The notes under the pieces are model-generated. The model was given only the letters and a program-made list of their open reading frames with translations, did not search any database and was not told the origin of the DNA. Positions 28,372 through 36,067 of a stretch of 64,000 nt of DNA are shown here, in pieces. Source of the DNA: Plantibacter sp050587525 (GTDB lineage: Bacteria > Actinomycetota > Actinomycetes > Actinomycetales > Microbacteriaceae); assembly GCF_050587525.1 (NCBI RefSeq), contig NZ_JBOBFT010000009.1:138581-202580 (forward strand), in the 5' to 3' direction. The translations under genes were made by a program, and so were the position numbers. Position 1 is the first letter of the stretch. Each line of letters begins with the position of its first letter.

Positions 28372-28836
28372 TCACAGCACGCTGATGGACGTCGCTCTCC
28401 AGCGGTGGTCGAGTCCTTCGAGTCGAATGGCGACGGCGCGCGAGCGAGCCTTTCCGTGCACCATGACAACGGCCTCGATGATGCCGTCCCGAGGTTCGGA
28501 CACGGTGACGCTGCCCACCTGAATGATCGGGCGGACCGTGGGAAGTCCTTTCACTCGTCTGGCGCGCTCGGCGAGGATGACGCGTTTCACGAGCATTCCG
28601 TGGACTTCCTCGGTGATCCATCTCGCCAATTGGCTGAGTTCGCGCGCGCCGGCGATCACCTCGATGACGCTGCGCGTGAGATTGATGAGGAGCGGTTCCG
28701 GATTCGGGAGTTCATGGCTGCACGACGGCTGCTCGCCGAAGAAGTCGTCTGGCCGGAACCGGTTGGTGTGGGCCTGGGTGTTCGCGTGCGAGCTCGAATG
28801 CGGCTGCGGGGCGCCGTGCGGTGAAGCGAAACTCAC
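28372..28836 (-). CDS. Rv3235 family protein
   Basis: A 154-residue protein from GTG 28836 (GGGAG 6 nt upstream). The first 45 residues are Ser/His/Asn/Pro-rich and look disordered. The folded part is the Rv3235-family domain: LINLTRSVIEVIAGARELSQLARWITEEVHGMLVKR, then a beta-rich end with TVRPIIQVGSVTVSEPRDGIIEAVVMVHGKARSRAVAIRLE. The fold looks NTF2-like but that is inferred. The family is linked by position to secA and hpf in actinobacteria; no function is known. Divergent from the hypothetical gene at 28980. Confidence 0.82.
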   Translation of the reverse strand: MSFASPHGAPQPHSSSHANTQAHTNRFRPDDFFGEQPSCSHELPNPEPLLINLTRSVIEVIAGARELSQLARWITEEVHGMLVKRVILAERARRVKGLPTVRPIIQVGSVTVSEPRDGIIEAVVMVHGKARSRAVAIRLEGLDHRWRATSISVL

Positions 28837-28910
28837 AAGTGTCTCCCAACGTGTGCGGGTCGTCAGTGACCGACCATCTGGAATATCTAATCAATCATGG
28901 GAGTGGCTCG

Positions 28911-28940
28911 TTGTCCAGGAAATCCATTCCCTGTGGACAA
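28911..28940. promoter_or_regulatory. Inverted DnaA-box pair in a divergent promoter region
   Basis: TGTGGACAA (28932-28940) is a perfect reverse copy of the high-GC DnaA box TTGTCCACA. TTGTCCAGG (28911-28919) matches it at 7 of 9 positions in the other orientation, 12 bp away. The pair lies between the Rv3235-family gene and the gene at 28980. Confidence 0.4.
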
Positions 28941-28967
28941 GCGCCGACGCCCGTCCTCGATCCCCAC

Positions 28968-28973
28968 TAGCGT
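28968..28973 (+). promoter_or_regulatory. -10 box (TAGCGT) of a leaderless promoter
   Basis: TAGCGT is followed by exactly 6 nt and the ATG at 28980, with no Shine-Dalgarno. Confidence 0.5.
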
Positions 28974-28979
28974 CGGTGG

Positions 28980-29585
28980 ATGCGATGGGACAGCCTGTTC
29001 GACGACCTCGAGGGGCAGCTCGACGACGAACTCGGGGCGGATGACGCGGAGGCCGGAATCGAGGAGGAGCGGCTGCGTCGCGGGCGACTGATGCTGCGGG
29101 ACCGGCTCATCGCGCTGTCCGGTGCCGGATCACCGCCGCTCGCGCTCGGGTTCACGGACGGCTCGACGGCGCGCGTCATCGTGATGTCCTTCGGCAAGGA
29201 CTGGCTCGTGGCGGCTCCGGAGCCGCAGGGCGGCGGCAGACGGCCGGAGATGGTCGTCCCGATCTGGGCGGTCGCCACGCTGCGACTCGCGCCGCAGGAC
29301 GTCGAGCGCAGCCTCCAGCCCCGGCCGACGCCGGAACCGCGACTCACGGACCGCTTGACGCTGTCCTTCGTGCTGCGGGATCTGTGCCGCAGACGAGCGG
29401 CCGTGGCCGTGCGCCTCATCGGAGGGGACGGGGCGAGCACCGTCCGCGGAACGATCGACCGAGTGGGCCGTGACCACCTCGACCTCGCCGTCCACGAGGT
29501 GGGCCTGCCGCGACGCGCGGCGAACGTGAGCGAGATTCGAGTGGTGTCGTTCGCAGCGCTCGTCGCCGTCGAACACGCGGCTTGA
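28980..29585 (+). CDS. Conserved hypothetical protein, actinobacterial
   Basis: A 201-residue soluble protein that I cannot assign. The N-terminus is acidic (DSLFDDLEGQLDDELGADDAEAGIEEERLRR). The middle has beta-strand-like stretches (PLALGFTDGSTARVIVMSFGKDWLVAA), and the C-terminal third (GTIDRVGRDHLDLAVHEVG...IRVVSFAALVAVE) has the rhythm of an Sm-like or other small beta-barrel, which is only a guess. There is no signal peptide or membrane helix. Position between lsr2/Rv3235 and the SAF/CpaE genes is shared with relatives. The start is supported by a leaderless-type -10 box. Confidence 0.7.
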   Translation: MRWDSLFDDLEGQLDDELGADDAEAGIEEERLRRGRLMLRDRLIALSGAGSPPLALGFTDGSTARVIVMSFGKDWLVAAPEPQGGGRRPEMVVPIWAVATLRLAPQDVERSLQPRPTPEPRLTDRLTLSFVLRDLCRRRAAVAVRLIGGDGASTVRGTIDRVGRDHLDLAVHEVGLPRRAANVSEIRVVSFAALVAVEHAA

Positions 29586-29645
29586 GCCCATCGGCGCGGG
29601 GCGACGCGATGCGTGAGCGGAGCGGCGAGGCGAGGGGGAGCGGCG

Positions 29646-29942
29646 TCAGCCGCTGTGGCCGGTGAGGCGGATGACCTCGCCGCCGGTGAGTTCGGGAAGT
29701 TCCGGGAACTGGGCTTGTTCCCAGAGCCCGATGCGCCGGGCCTCCTCGTACTGGCCGTCGATGTAGCTCTCGAGGACGGGGCGTTCGATCCGCCAGGGTC
29801 CGCTGCGACCGACGCGAATGGCGGGCAGCTCACCCGACTGGATGAGTGCCATGACCGCAGCGGCCGAGACGTTGAGCACGTCTGCGGCGTCGGCGACGGT
29901 GAGGAACCGTCCGAGGCCGGTGTCGCGGTGCAGAAGGGTCAT
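29646..29942 (-). CDS. Helix-turn-helix (MerR/excisionase-type) DNA-binding protein
   Basis: A 98-residue protein with a winged-helix excisionase-like domain: RFLTVADAADVLNVSAAAVMALIQSGELPAIRVGRSGPWRIERPVLESYID, the standard BldC/AlpA-type layout. A short helical tail follows. BldC-type proteins act as small DNA-binding regulators, and this one may be a BldC relative. No phage genes are near, so it is not read as a real excisionase. ATG 29942 is preceded by GATAAT with 6-nt spacing, suggesting a leaderless message, although GAAGG next to the start could serve as a poor ribosome site. Confidence 0.82.
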   Translation of the reverse strand: MTLLHRDTGLGRFLTVADAADVLNVSAAAVMALIQSGELPAIRVGRSGPWRIERPVLESYIDGQYEEARRIGLWEQAQFPELPELTGGEVIRLTGHSG

Positions 29943-29948
29943 CCTTCG

Positions 29949-29954
29949 ATTATC
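29949..29954 (-). promoter_or_regulatory. -10 box (GATAAT) of the HTH gene
   Basis: On the minus strand GATAAT lies exactly 6 nt before ATG 29942. Five of six positions match TATAAT. Confidence 0.5.
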
Positions 29955-29981
29955 CGCGTTCGCCGCGCGAGCAGGCGGGGC

Positions 29982-29990
29982 TGTGGATAA
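29982..29990. promoter_or_regulatory. Perfect TTATCCACA DnaA box
   Basis: TGTGGATAA, the reverse complement of TTATCCACA, lies in the 126-bp region between the divergent HTH and SAF genes. A single box cannot be an origin; a transcriptional DnaA site is possible, or chance. Confidence 0.3.
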
Positions 29991-30068
29991 CTTCTTCGCG
30001 TTCGGCGGGAAGTCGTCACGATGGGTTCTGGCGCCGTGGTCGCGGTCGCGAATGACGAGGGACGGACG

Positions 30069-30707
30069 GTGGGCATGGCTGAGCTGACGACGAAGGGGAA
30101 GCGGCCGAGGGCGGTCTGGTTCGATCCTCGGTTCGCGATCGGGCTCTCGCTCGTGTTCGTCTCGGTGGCCGGCGTGTGGTGGCTCGTGTCGGCCACGGAT
30201 CACACGGTCGCGGTCTACGCGGCACGCAGCACGCTCGTGGCTGGCGAGGCCGCGGCTGTATCGGAGCTCCGCCTCGTGCACGTCACGCTGGGTGGAGCGG
30301 AGCGTGCATACCTCGCGGCGGACGACGTGCCAGAGGGCGGCGTCGTGCTCACCCGGACGGTGCAGGAGGGCGAGCTCGTGCCGCGGTCCGCCGTCACGGA
30401 GTCCTCCGGCATCGGCGTCGCATCGGTCGTCGTCGACGTCGGGAGCGCGGTCCCGGCGTCGATCGGTGCCGGAAGCGTCGTGGACCTCTGGTCGGCGGCG
30501 CCGGGGCAATCCGGGGAGTTCGAGCCGCCCGCCGTGCTCGTCGCCGGCGTTTCCGTCGTCGGCACGATGGCCGACGACGGCCTGATCGTCCGCGGGGACG
30601 GAGTTCGCGTGGAGGTGTCCGTACCGCGCTCACAAGTCGCGGCCGTGCTGGCGGCGGTGGCGGCGGGACACCTCGTCTCGCTCGTGTCGGCCGAACCGGG
30701 GAGCTGA
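30069..30707 (+). CDS. SAF domain-containing (CpaB/RcpC-like) membrane protein
   Basis: Start uncertain: GTG 30069 has GAGGGA about 6 nt upstream; ATG 30021 and ATG 30075 are in frame. The protein is about 212 residues: a basic N-terminus, one membrane helix (FAIGLSLVFVSVAGVWWLVSA) and an extracytoplasmic SAF domain with AVYAARSTLVAGEAAAVSELRLV and PEGGVVLTRTVQEGELV, as in the Flp pilus assembly protein CpaB. The C-terminal part has VVDLW and VVVDVG strands. The next gene, 2 nt on, is a CpaE-like ATPase, which supports a link to Tad/Flp machinery; however no pilin, CpaF or TadBC gene is in the window. Confidence 0.8.
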   Translation: MGMAELTTKGKRPRAVWFDPRFAIGLSLVFVSVAGVWWLVSATDHTVAVYAARSTLVAGEAAAVSELRLVHVTLGGAERAYLAADDVPEGGVVLTRTVQEGELVPRSAVTESSGIGVASVVVDVGSAVPASIGAGSVVDLWSAAPGQSGEFEPPAVLVAGVSVVGTMADDGLIVRGDGVRVEVSVPRSQVAAVLAAVAAGHLVSLVSAEPGS

Positions 30708-30709
30708 GC

Positions 30710-31990
30710 GTGCTCCGGGTCGCGCTCGCCCTCGATCATCGCGTCGAGGCCGACGTCCTCACCGGCATGCTCGAGCACGGGCACCGGGTCGCGCACCGGT
30801 GCATCGACGCGGAAGAACTCATCCGACGACTCTCCGAGCGGCAGGACGTGGACGTCGTGGTGGTCTCGGCGTCGCCGGCGTTGCTCACCGGTCAGCTCAT
30901 CGATGCAGCCGATGCGACTGGTCTCCGTCTCGTCGCGGTGGCGGCGGACGAGACCGACCGCCGCCACGCCGCCTCCCTCGGCGTCGTGGACGTCGTCACG
31001 GCTCCCGTCGAGTGGGCCGACCTCGAACGCAGCCTGACGCAGGCAGATCCGGTCGTGGACGCGCGCGCACCGGATTCCCCGCGGGCGGCCGGACGGGTGA
31101 CCGCTCTCTGGCGGGCGGGTGGATCACCCGGCTGCACAACCCTCGCGATCGGCATCGCCGCCGAACTCGCGGCGACGGGAGCCCGCGTCGTGCTGTGCGA
31201 CGCGGACACGTACACCTCCGCCGTCGCGCCAACGCTCGGCCTGCTCGACGAAGCGCCCGGGTTCGCCGCGGCGTGCCGCCTGGCAGGCAGCGGCGCACTC
31301 GACGCGGAACAGCTCGATCGCGTCGCAGCGCTGCATGCGTCCCCCTCAGGCGACTTCCGGGTGCTCACCGGGATCGCGCGGGCCGCACGCTGGACCGAGC
31401 TCTCCGCGGAACGGGTCGCCGAGACCCTGGCCGTCTGCCGGACCTGGGCGGATCACGTCGTCGTCGATACGGCGTTCTGCATCGAGACCGACGAGGAGAT
31501 CTCGAGCGACTTCTTCGCGCCGAGGCGGAACGGTGCTGCGCTCGCCGTGCTCGGCGCCGCCGATCGCATCGTCGAGGTGGGGGCGGGCGACCCAGTGGGA
31601 CTCACGCGGCTGTTGCGTGGCCACTCCGAGCTCGTGGAACTCGTCGACCCCGATCACGTCTCGGTCGTGGTCAACCGGGTACGATCGGGCGCGATCGGCC
31701 TGGACGCGGCCGGACAGGTGGCATCCACCCTCGCACGGTTCGGCGGGGTCTCCGCAGCCGCGATGCTGCCGGACGACCCTCGCACGGCGGATGCGGCGGT
31801 GCTGGCACGACGAGCGGTGCGCGACCAGTCTCCGCGGTCGGCCCTCGCCGCCGGAATCCGTCGTTTCGTGGCATCGACGCTGCTCCCGCAGGCTGGCGAG
31901 ACGGAGTCGAGACGAGCGCTCCGAGGTCGATCGGCGCGATCAGTGCGGTCGCGCCGAGCCGGGTCGCGCCGTCGCGAACGTCCGGCGTGA
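30710..31990 (+). CDS. CpaE/MinD-like P-loop protein with deviant Walker A
   Basis: A 426-residue protein from GTG 30710 (GGGGAG upstream, 2 nt after the SAF gene stop). An N-terminal receiver-like domain (about residues 1-115, VALALDHRVEADVLTGMLEHGHRV) is followed by a MinD/ParA-type ATPase domain whose P-loop reads GGSPGCTTLAIG. The signature lysines of KGGxGKT are missing, as in an actinobacterial CpaE subgroup with GxPGxTT. VVLCDADTYTSAVAPTLGL is the Walker A' partner and VVVDTAFCIE the Walker B. The Arg/Ser-rich tail is disordered. It probably localises or regulates a membrane secretion system; ATP hydrolysis is uncertain. Confidence 0.78.
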   Translation: MLRVALALDHRVEADVLTGMLEHGHRVAHRCIDAEELIRRLSERQDVDVVVVSASPALLTGQLIDAADATGLRLVAVAADETDRRHAASLGVVDVVTAPVEWADLERSLTQADPVVDARAPDSPRAAGRVTALWRAGGSPGCTTLAIGIAAELAATGARVVLCDADTYTSAVAPTLGLLDEAPGFAAACRLAGSGALDAEQLDRVAALHASPSGDFRVLTGIARAARWTELSAERVAETLAVCRTWADHVVVDTAFCIETDEEISSDFFAPRRNGAALAVLGAADRIVEVGAGDPVGLTRLLRGHSELVELVDPDHVSVVVNRVRSGAIGLDAAGQVASTLARFGGVSAAAMLPDDPRTADAAVLARRAVRDQSPRSALAAGIRRFVASTLLPQAGETESRRALRGRSARSVRSRRAGSRRRERPA

Positions 31991-32129
31991 GTGCGGGGCG
32001 ACGTGGCTCGGCGCCGCCGGGCGGAGGCATCGGGCGGCGACGTCGGACGGTTCCAGGGCCCGATCGCGCCTGGTTCTCGTCGGCCGATCCGCTCCATCGT
32101 GCGCGCGCGAGTAAGCCACAGTTGTTGAT

Positions 32130-32159
32130 TTGGCAACGTGAGCGAGTGGCCGATAGAAC
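32130..32159 (+). promoter_or_regulatory. Candidate promoter of the C69 peptidase gene
   Basis: TTGGCA (32130-32135), an 18-bp spacer and TAGAAC (32154-32159). A second TANNNT box, TACGAT, is at 32199-32204. The remainder of the gap 31991-32222 shows no gene or clear structure. Confidence 0.35.
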
Positions 32160-32222
32160 GGAAGCGGCCCGCGAGCCAGCGGGACCACCACAACCGCATA
32201 CGATCGCCGGGAGGCTCTCATC

Positions 32223-34169
32223 CTGCATCGACGACTGGCAACCGCCAGCATCGCCATCCTGTTCACCACCACGAGCGTCATCGCCGTCGGCCCATCCGCC
32301 ATGGCGGAGCCCACCGGACAAACCGGAGCCAGAACCGGCACCAGCGCAGCGCTCGCATCCGCAGCTGCGACAGCACCGACCGCTTCGGCCGCGACCGCCG
32401 CGACCGCCGCCGGAGCACCACTCGGCCAGGCCGGCCCGACCGACGGCGAGCCGGACAAGAGCTTCGCGTTCTACGTCGGCAAGAACCGGTCCGCATCCGG
32501 TCACACCCTCCTCGGCGGATTCGGTCACGAACCGTCGAGCCACTGGGTCGAAGTCGTTCCGCGCCAGCAGCACGAACCGGGGTCGACCATCGTCGTCGGC
32601 GCCACTGAGGAGGCCGACATGCCCGGCGTCCTCACCGAGATTCCGCAGGCGCCGGAGACGGCTCGCTACATCACCTCGAACTACTCCGAATTCGCCGGCT
32701 TCCCGGCGCCGCTCACCAACGGCGGCCTCAACGAGCACGGCGTCGCGGCGCGCGACGTGTGGTCCAACTCGAGCGAGGCGTTGTGGGACCTGACCCCGCT
32801 CGACCAGACCGGTCCGAGCTACTCGGACCTCTCGCGGATCGCCATGGAGCGGGCGACGACGGCGCGCGAGGCTGTCGACATCGTCGGCTCGCTCATCAAC
32901 GAGCACGGCTACACGACCTACGGCGGCAACTCCCACCTGTTCGCCGACGCGAACGAGGGCTGGGTGTTCGTCGAGTTCTCCGGCGGATCCGGGCTCTGGG
33001 CGGCTGCACGGTTGAGCGCGGACGACATCCGCGTCTCGTACCCCGGCTACATCCAGGACTTCCCGGTGGCGGCGCTCGACGGCACCGATCCGGACTTCGT
33101 CGGCTCTCCGAACCTCGTCGACGTCGCCGTCCAGCAGGGCTGGCGCGCCGCCGACGATCAGAGCGCCACGATCGACCTCCAGCAGGTCTACGGGCAGCCG
33201 TTCCCCACCGAGCCGTTCGACGTCGGCCAGGTCGCCGATCCGTCCGACACGGCGCCGTACCGCAACCCGGTGTCCCTGGAGGCCGAGCTGCAGGCGATGG
33301 ACGAGCTCACCCTCCAGGACGCGATGCGCTACGTGCGTGACCCGCGATGGTCGGACGACCGCTCCGGGTACGGGCAGGTCGCCGAGCTCCGCGACGACCT
33401 CCCGGACCCCGGCCTGCAGACGCTCTGGGTCGCGGCGACGGCGGCAGTGACGGCCCCGTACATCCCTGTCATGATCGGTACGGAGGACGTCCCCGTCCAG
33501 TACGCGCAGCATCGCTATCTCACCGCCGGCGCCTCGGCGAGCTACCTGTCACCCGAGTTCGCCGAGCAGGAGGCGACCGAGTACGCGACGCAGACGTTCA
33601 AACGCCTCATGTACGCGACGTGCGCCAGGCCCGACGCCTACCTCGGCGACGTGACGCGGGCCCTCGAAGGCATGGAGGCGGATTCGATCGCCGAGCACGA
33701 CCGGGTGATCGAGCGGGCGACGAAGGCCTACGCCTCCGGTGACGCGACCGGCGCCGAGCAGGCGCTGACCGCGTTGACCCACGAGCGGGCGCTCGACGGA
33801 CTCGCGCTCGGCGGCTACCTGCTCGACGACATCCTCGAGCGCAGCACGAAGGACGGCGGCATCCACCTGCCCGACGTCGACGTGCCGGCCGGCACCACGG
33901 CCTCCGCGCGCAGTCTCAGCATGGAACTCGACGGCGCGACCTCGCGTGATCGCATGAACTGCGACGTCGGTGGCGGCTGGGCCGACGGGAGCACAGCAGA
34001 CCGACAGGGTGCGTACGGCGACCCGGCCGACGTGCCCGACTACCGCGCGGCATCGGCCTCCGCCGACGTCTCCGGGCTCGGGTGGCTCTGGCTCGCCGTC
34101 ACGGGCGTCGCAGGACTCGCGATCGGCGGAGCCGCGGTGTGGCTCATCGGACGCCGCCGGGCCGCGTAA
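32223..34169 (+). CDS. Secreted, membrane-anchored C69-family dipeptidase homologue, probable CTG start
   Basis: The first in-frame ATG (32301) would leave no signal peptide. Upstream in frame, CTG 32223 has GGGAGG 8 nt before it and encodes a complete signal peptide (HRRLATASIAILFTTTSVIA, then SAMA|EP). I therefore place the start at CTG, giving 648 residues. After an Ala/Thr-rich linker comes the C69 (Ntn-hydrolase) domain with YVGKNRSASGHTLLGG, EPSSHWVEVVP, GGLNEHGVAARD and FADANEGWVFVEFSGG. The catalytic Cys of the family is Ser here (S80, in KSFAFYVG). The C-terminus has a hydrophobic helix, preceded by LAVTG, and RRRAA. It acts outside the cell; peptidase activity is uncertain. Confidence 0.8.
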   Translation: MHRRLATASIAILFTTTSVIAVGPSAMAEPTGQTGARTGTSAALASAAATAPTASAATAATAAGAPLGQAGPTDGEPDKSFAFYVGKNRSASGHTLLGGFGHEPSSHWVEVVPRQQHEPGSTIVVGATEEADMPGVLTEIPQAPETARYITSNYSEFAGFPAPLTNGGLNEHGVAARDVWSNSSEALWDLTPLDQTGPSYSDLSRIAMERATTAREAVDIVGSLINEHGYTTYGGNSHLFADANEGWVFVEFSGGSGLWAAARLSADDIRVSYPGYIQDFPVAALDGTDPDFVGSPNLVDVAVQQGWRAADDQSATIDLQQVYGQPFPTEPFDVGQVADPSDTAPYRNPVSLEAELQAMDELTLQDAMRYVRDPRWSDDRSGYGQVAELRDDLPDPGLQTLWVAATAAVTAPYIPVMIGTEDVPVQYAQHRYLTAGASASYLSPEFAEQEATEYATQTFKRLMYATCARPDAYLGDVTRALEGMEADSIAEHDRVIERATKAYASGDATGAEQALTALTHERALDGLALGGYLLDDILERSTKDGGIHLPDVDVPAGTTASARSLSMELDGATSRDRMNCDVGGGWADGSTADRQGAYGDPADVPDYRAASASADVSGLGWLWLAVTGVAGLAIGGAAVWLIGRRRAA

Positions 34170-34188
34170 CGCAAGCTCGGAGAAGCAC

Positions 34189-34284
34189 GCGCACAACTCC
34201 TTCAATCCGTCCGTCGCCGCATCGCCGGCCCTGATGTTCCGGGGTCCCGGCGCCGACGGTGTCCCGATTGAAGGAGTTGTGCGC
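34189..34284. repeat. 96-bp inverted-repeat element with 19-bp ends
   Basis: GCGCACAACTCCTTCAATC and its perfect reverse complement flank a 58-bp GC-rich interior. It lies between the C69 gene and pdtaS (both plus strand), 20 nt after the C69 stop, and could also act as its terminator. Confidence 0.8.
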
Positions 34285-34389
34285 GGACCGGACGGCTCGA
34301 CGTGTTCCGAGCGGCAGTCGAGCGCTTGGCGGCCGGGCCCGAATCCGCAGCCCTGGCACGGCTCACAAGGAACCGTCGGTCGCCGACCC

Positions 34390-34395
34390 TAGACT
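34390..34395 (+). promoter_or_regulatory. -10 box (TAGACT) of a leaderless promoter
   Basis: TAGACT lies exactly 6 nt before GTG 34402 of the histidine kinase gene. There is no ribosome site. Confidence 0.55.
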
Positions 34396-34401
34396 GGTTC
34401 C

Positions 34402-35895
34402 GTGTCGACGCTCAGTGATCTCGTACTCGCCCAGGGGCGCTCCAGCGCCGAAGACGTCGAATGGTTGCACATGCTGCTGGCCGACAGCCAGCTGCTCGCA
34501 GACCTGGCCTTCGCCGACATCGTGATCTGGGTGCCGACCACCTCGGGGAGCTTCATCGCCGTCGCGCACTCGCGTCCCTCGAGCGCGGCCACACTGTTCT
34601 ACCGCGACTTCGTCGGGCAGTCGATCAAGCAGGAGTGGCGCAAGCAGGTCACCGACTGCTTCGAGAGCGGCAGGATCATCGAATCCTCCGCACCGGACTG
34701 GTACGAGGAAACGCCCACGCGCGTCCGCGCTGTTCCCGTCGCCCGTCGGCTCTCTCCCACCGAGAAGGTCAACGCGGACGGCCCCATCGCCGTCATCACC
34801 CGCCACACCAACCTGGGTGAGGCGCGCACGCCGAGCCGCCAGGAGCTCACCTTCAACGACTGCGCGAGCGACCTCTTCGAGATGATCGCGGCGGGCGACT
34901 TCCCGGATCTGGGCGCACCCACCGGTCCGCGGCGCGGAGCCCCTCGAGCGAGTGATGGCCTCATGCGGCTCGACGTGGACGGAACCGTCACGTTCGCGAG
35001 CCCCAATGCCCTGTCCGCGTTCAACCGCATCGGCTTCGCGGAGGAGCTCGAGGGGGAGTCCCTCGCCGAGGTCACGACGCACCTGCTCTCCGGAACCGTC
35101 ACGGTCGACGAATCGCTTCCCCTCGTCGTCACGGGCCGCGCGCCCTGGCGCACCGACATCGAGGACAAGGGCGTCACCATCTCGCTGCGTGCGATCCCGC
35201 TGCGCAGTCGCGGCGAACGCATCGGCGCGATCGTCCTCTGCCGCGACGTGAGCGAGCTCCGCCACCAGGAGCAGGAGCTCATCACCAAGGACGCGACGAT
35301 CCGCGAGATCCACCACCGGGTGAAGAACAACCTGCAGACCGTCGCGTCGCTCCTCCGCATCCAGGCACGCCGGACGCACTCCGAGGAGGCGCGCGACGCG
35401 CTCAACCAGGCGATGCGCCGTGTCGCCGCCATCGCGGTGGTCCACGACACGCTCTCCGAAGGGCTCAACCAGAACGTGGACTTCGACGAGGTCTTCGAAC
35501 GGGTGCTGCTGCTCGTCGCCGAGGTCGCGAGCTCGCACAACACGACCGTTCGTCCCACCTCGACGGGCACCTTCGGCAACCTGCCGAGCGAGTACGCGAC
35601 GCCGCTCGCCCTCGCACTCACCGAGCTCGTCACGAACGCCGTGGAGCACGGGTTGAACGGCCGCGACGGAGACGTCGCCATCACCGCCGCTCGCACCGAC
35701 GACACGCTCTCCGTGCAGGTGCGAGACAACGGCGCCGGGCTGCCGGAGGGGAAGGTCGGTTCAGGCCTCGGCACCCAGATCGTCCGCACGCTCATCCAGG
35801 GTGAGCTGGGCGGCACGATCGACTGGCACACGCTCATGGGGAGCGGTACCGAGGTCACGATCGAAGTGCCGCTGCGCTGGGTCGCCAAGGGCTGA
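34402..35895 (+). CDS. pdtaS: PdtaS-type cytoplasmic sensor histidine kinase
   Basis: A 497-residue soluble kinase. The N-terminal GAF-like domain covers about residues 1-150, a PAS domain about 180-285 (LMRLDVDGTVTFASPNALSAFNRIG), then comes a HisKA_2 H-box EIHHRVKNNLQTVASLLRIQ with H304/H305, and an HATPase with ALTELVTNAVEHG, DNGAGLP and GSGLGTQIVRTL. This matches mycobacterial PdtaS (Rv3220c), which phosphorylates the RNA-binding antiterminator PdtaR. Placement next to whiB1 repeats the mycobacterial order. The PdtaR partner is not in the window. No membrane helix is seen. Confidence 0.9.
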   Translation: MSTLSDLVLAQGRSSAEDVEWLHMLLADSQLLADLAFADIVIWVPTTSGSFIAVAHSRPSSAATLFYRDFVGQSIKQEWRKQVTDCFESGRIIESSAPDWYEETPTRVRAVPVARRLSPTEKVNADGPIAVITRHTNLGEARTPSRQELTFNDCASDLFEMIAAGDFPDLGAPTGPRRGAPRASDGLMRLDVDGTVTFASPNALSAFNRIGFAEELEGESLAEVTTHLLSGTVTVDESLPLVVTGRAPWRTDIEDKGVTISLRAIPLRSRGERIGAIVLCRDVSELRHQEQELITKDATIREIHHRVKNNLQTVASLLRIQARRTHSEEARDALNQAMRRVAAIAVVHDTLSEGLNQNVDFDEVFERVLLLVAEVASSHNTTVRPTSTGTFGNLPSEYATPLALALTELVTNAVEHGLNGRDGDVAITAARTDDTLSVQVRDNGAGLPEGKVGSGLGTQIVRTLIQGELGGTIDWHTLMGSGTEVTIEVPLRWVAKG

Positions 35896-35978
35896 GCGGC
35901 CCGGTTCGGCCCGAGTCGGCACACGGCCGCGCCCGGCCGATCGGCCCGCCCTGTTCGGACCCGATTCCGGACAGACGA

Positions 35979-36027
35979 AACCCCCTGCCGACCACCCGAT
36001 TCGTCGGGTGGCGCGGTGCAGGGGGTT
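35979..36027. terminator. Bidirectional terminator between pdtaS and whiB1
   Basis: AACCCCCTGC...ACCACCCGA TTCG TCGGGTGG...GCAGGGGGTT: a long two-part stem with A-rich sequence on the left and U-containing sequence on the right, placed between convergent genes. Confidence 0.8.
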
Positions 36028-36067
36028 GTCGAACGGCGTCTGGTTCAGGCGGCGCCGGAGTCGAGTG

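Noticed and set aside
29646..29942. Phage excisionase
   Set aside because: The fold is excisionase-like, but no integrase, attachment-site repeats or phage genes are near; a BldC-type regulator is more likely.
29982..29990. Replication origin suggested by DnaA boxes
   Set aside because: One or two boxes without a cluster, AT-rich unwinding region or dnaA/dnaN genes do not make an origin.
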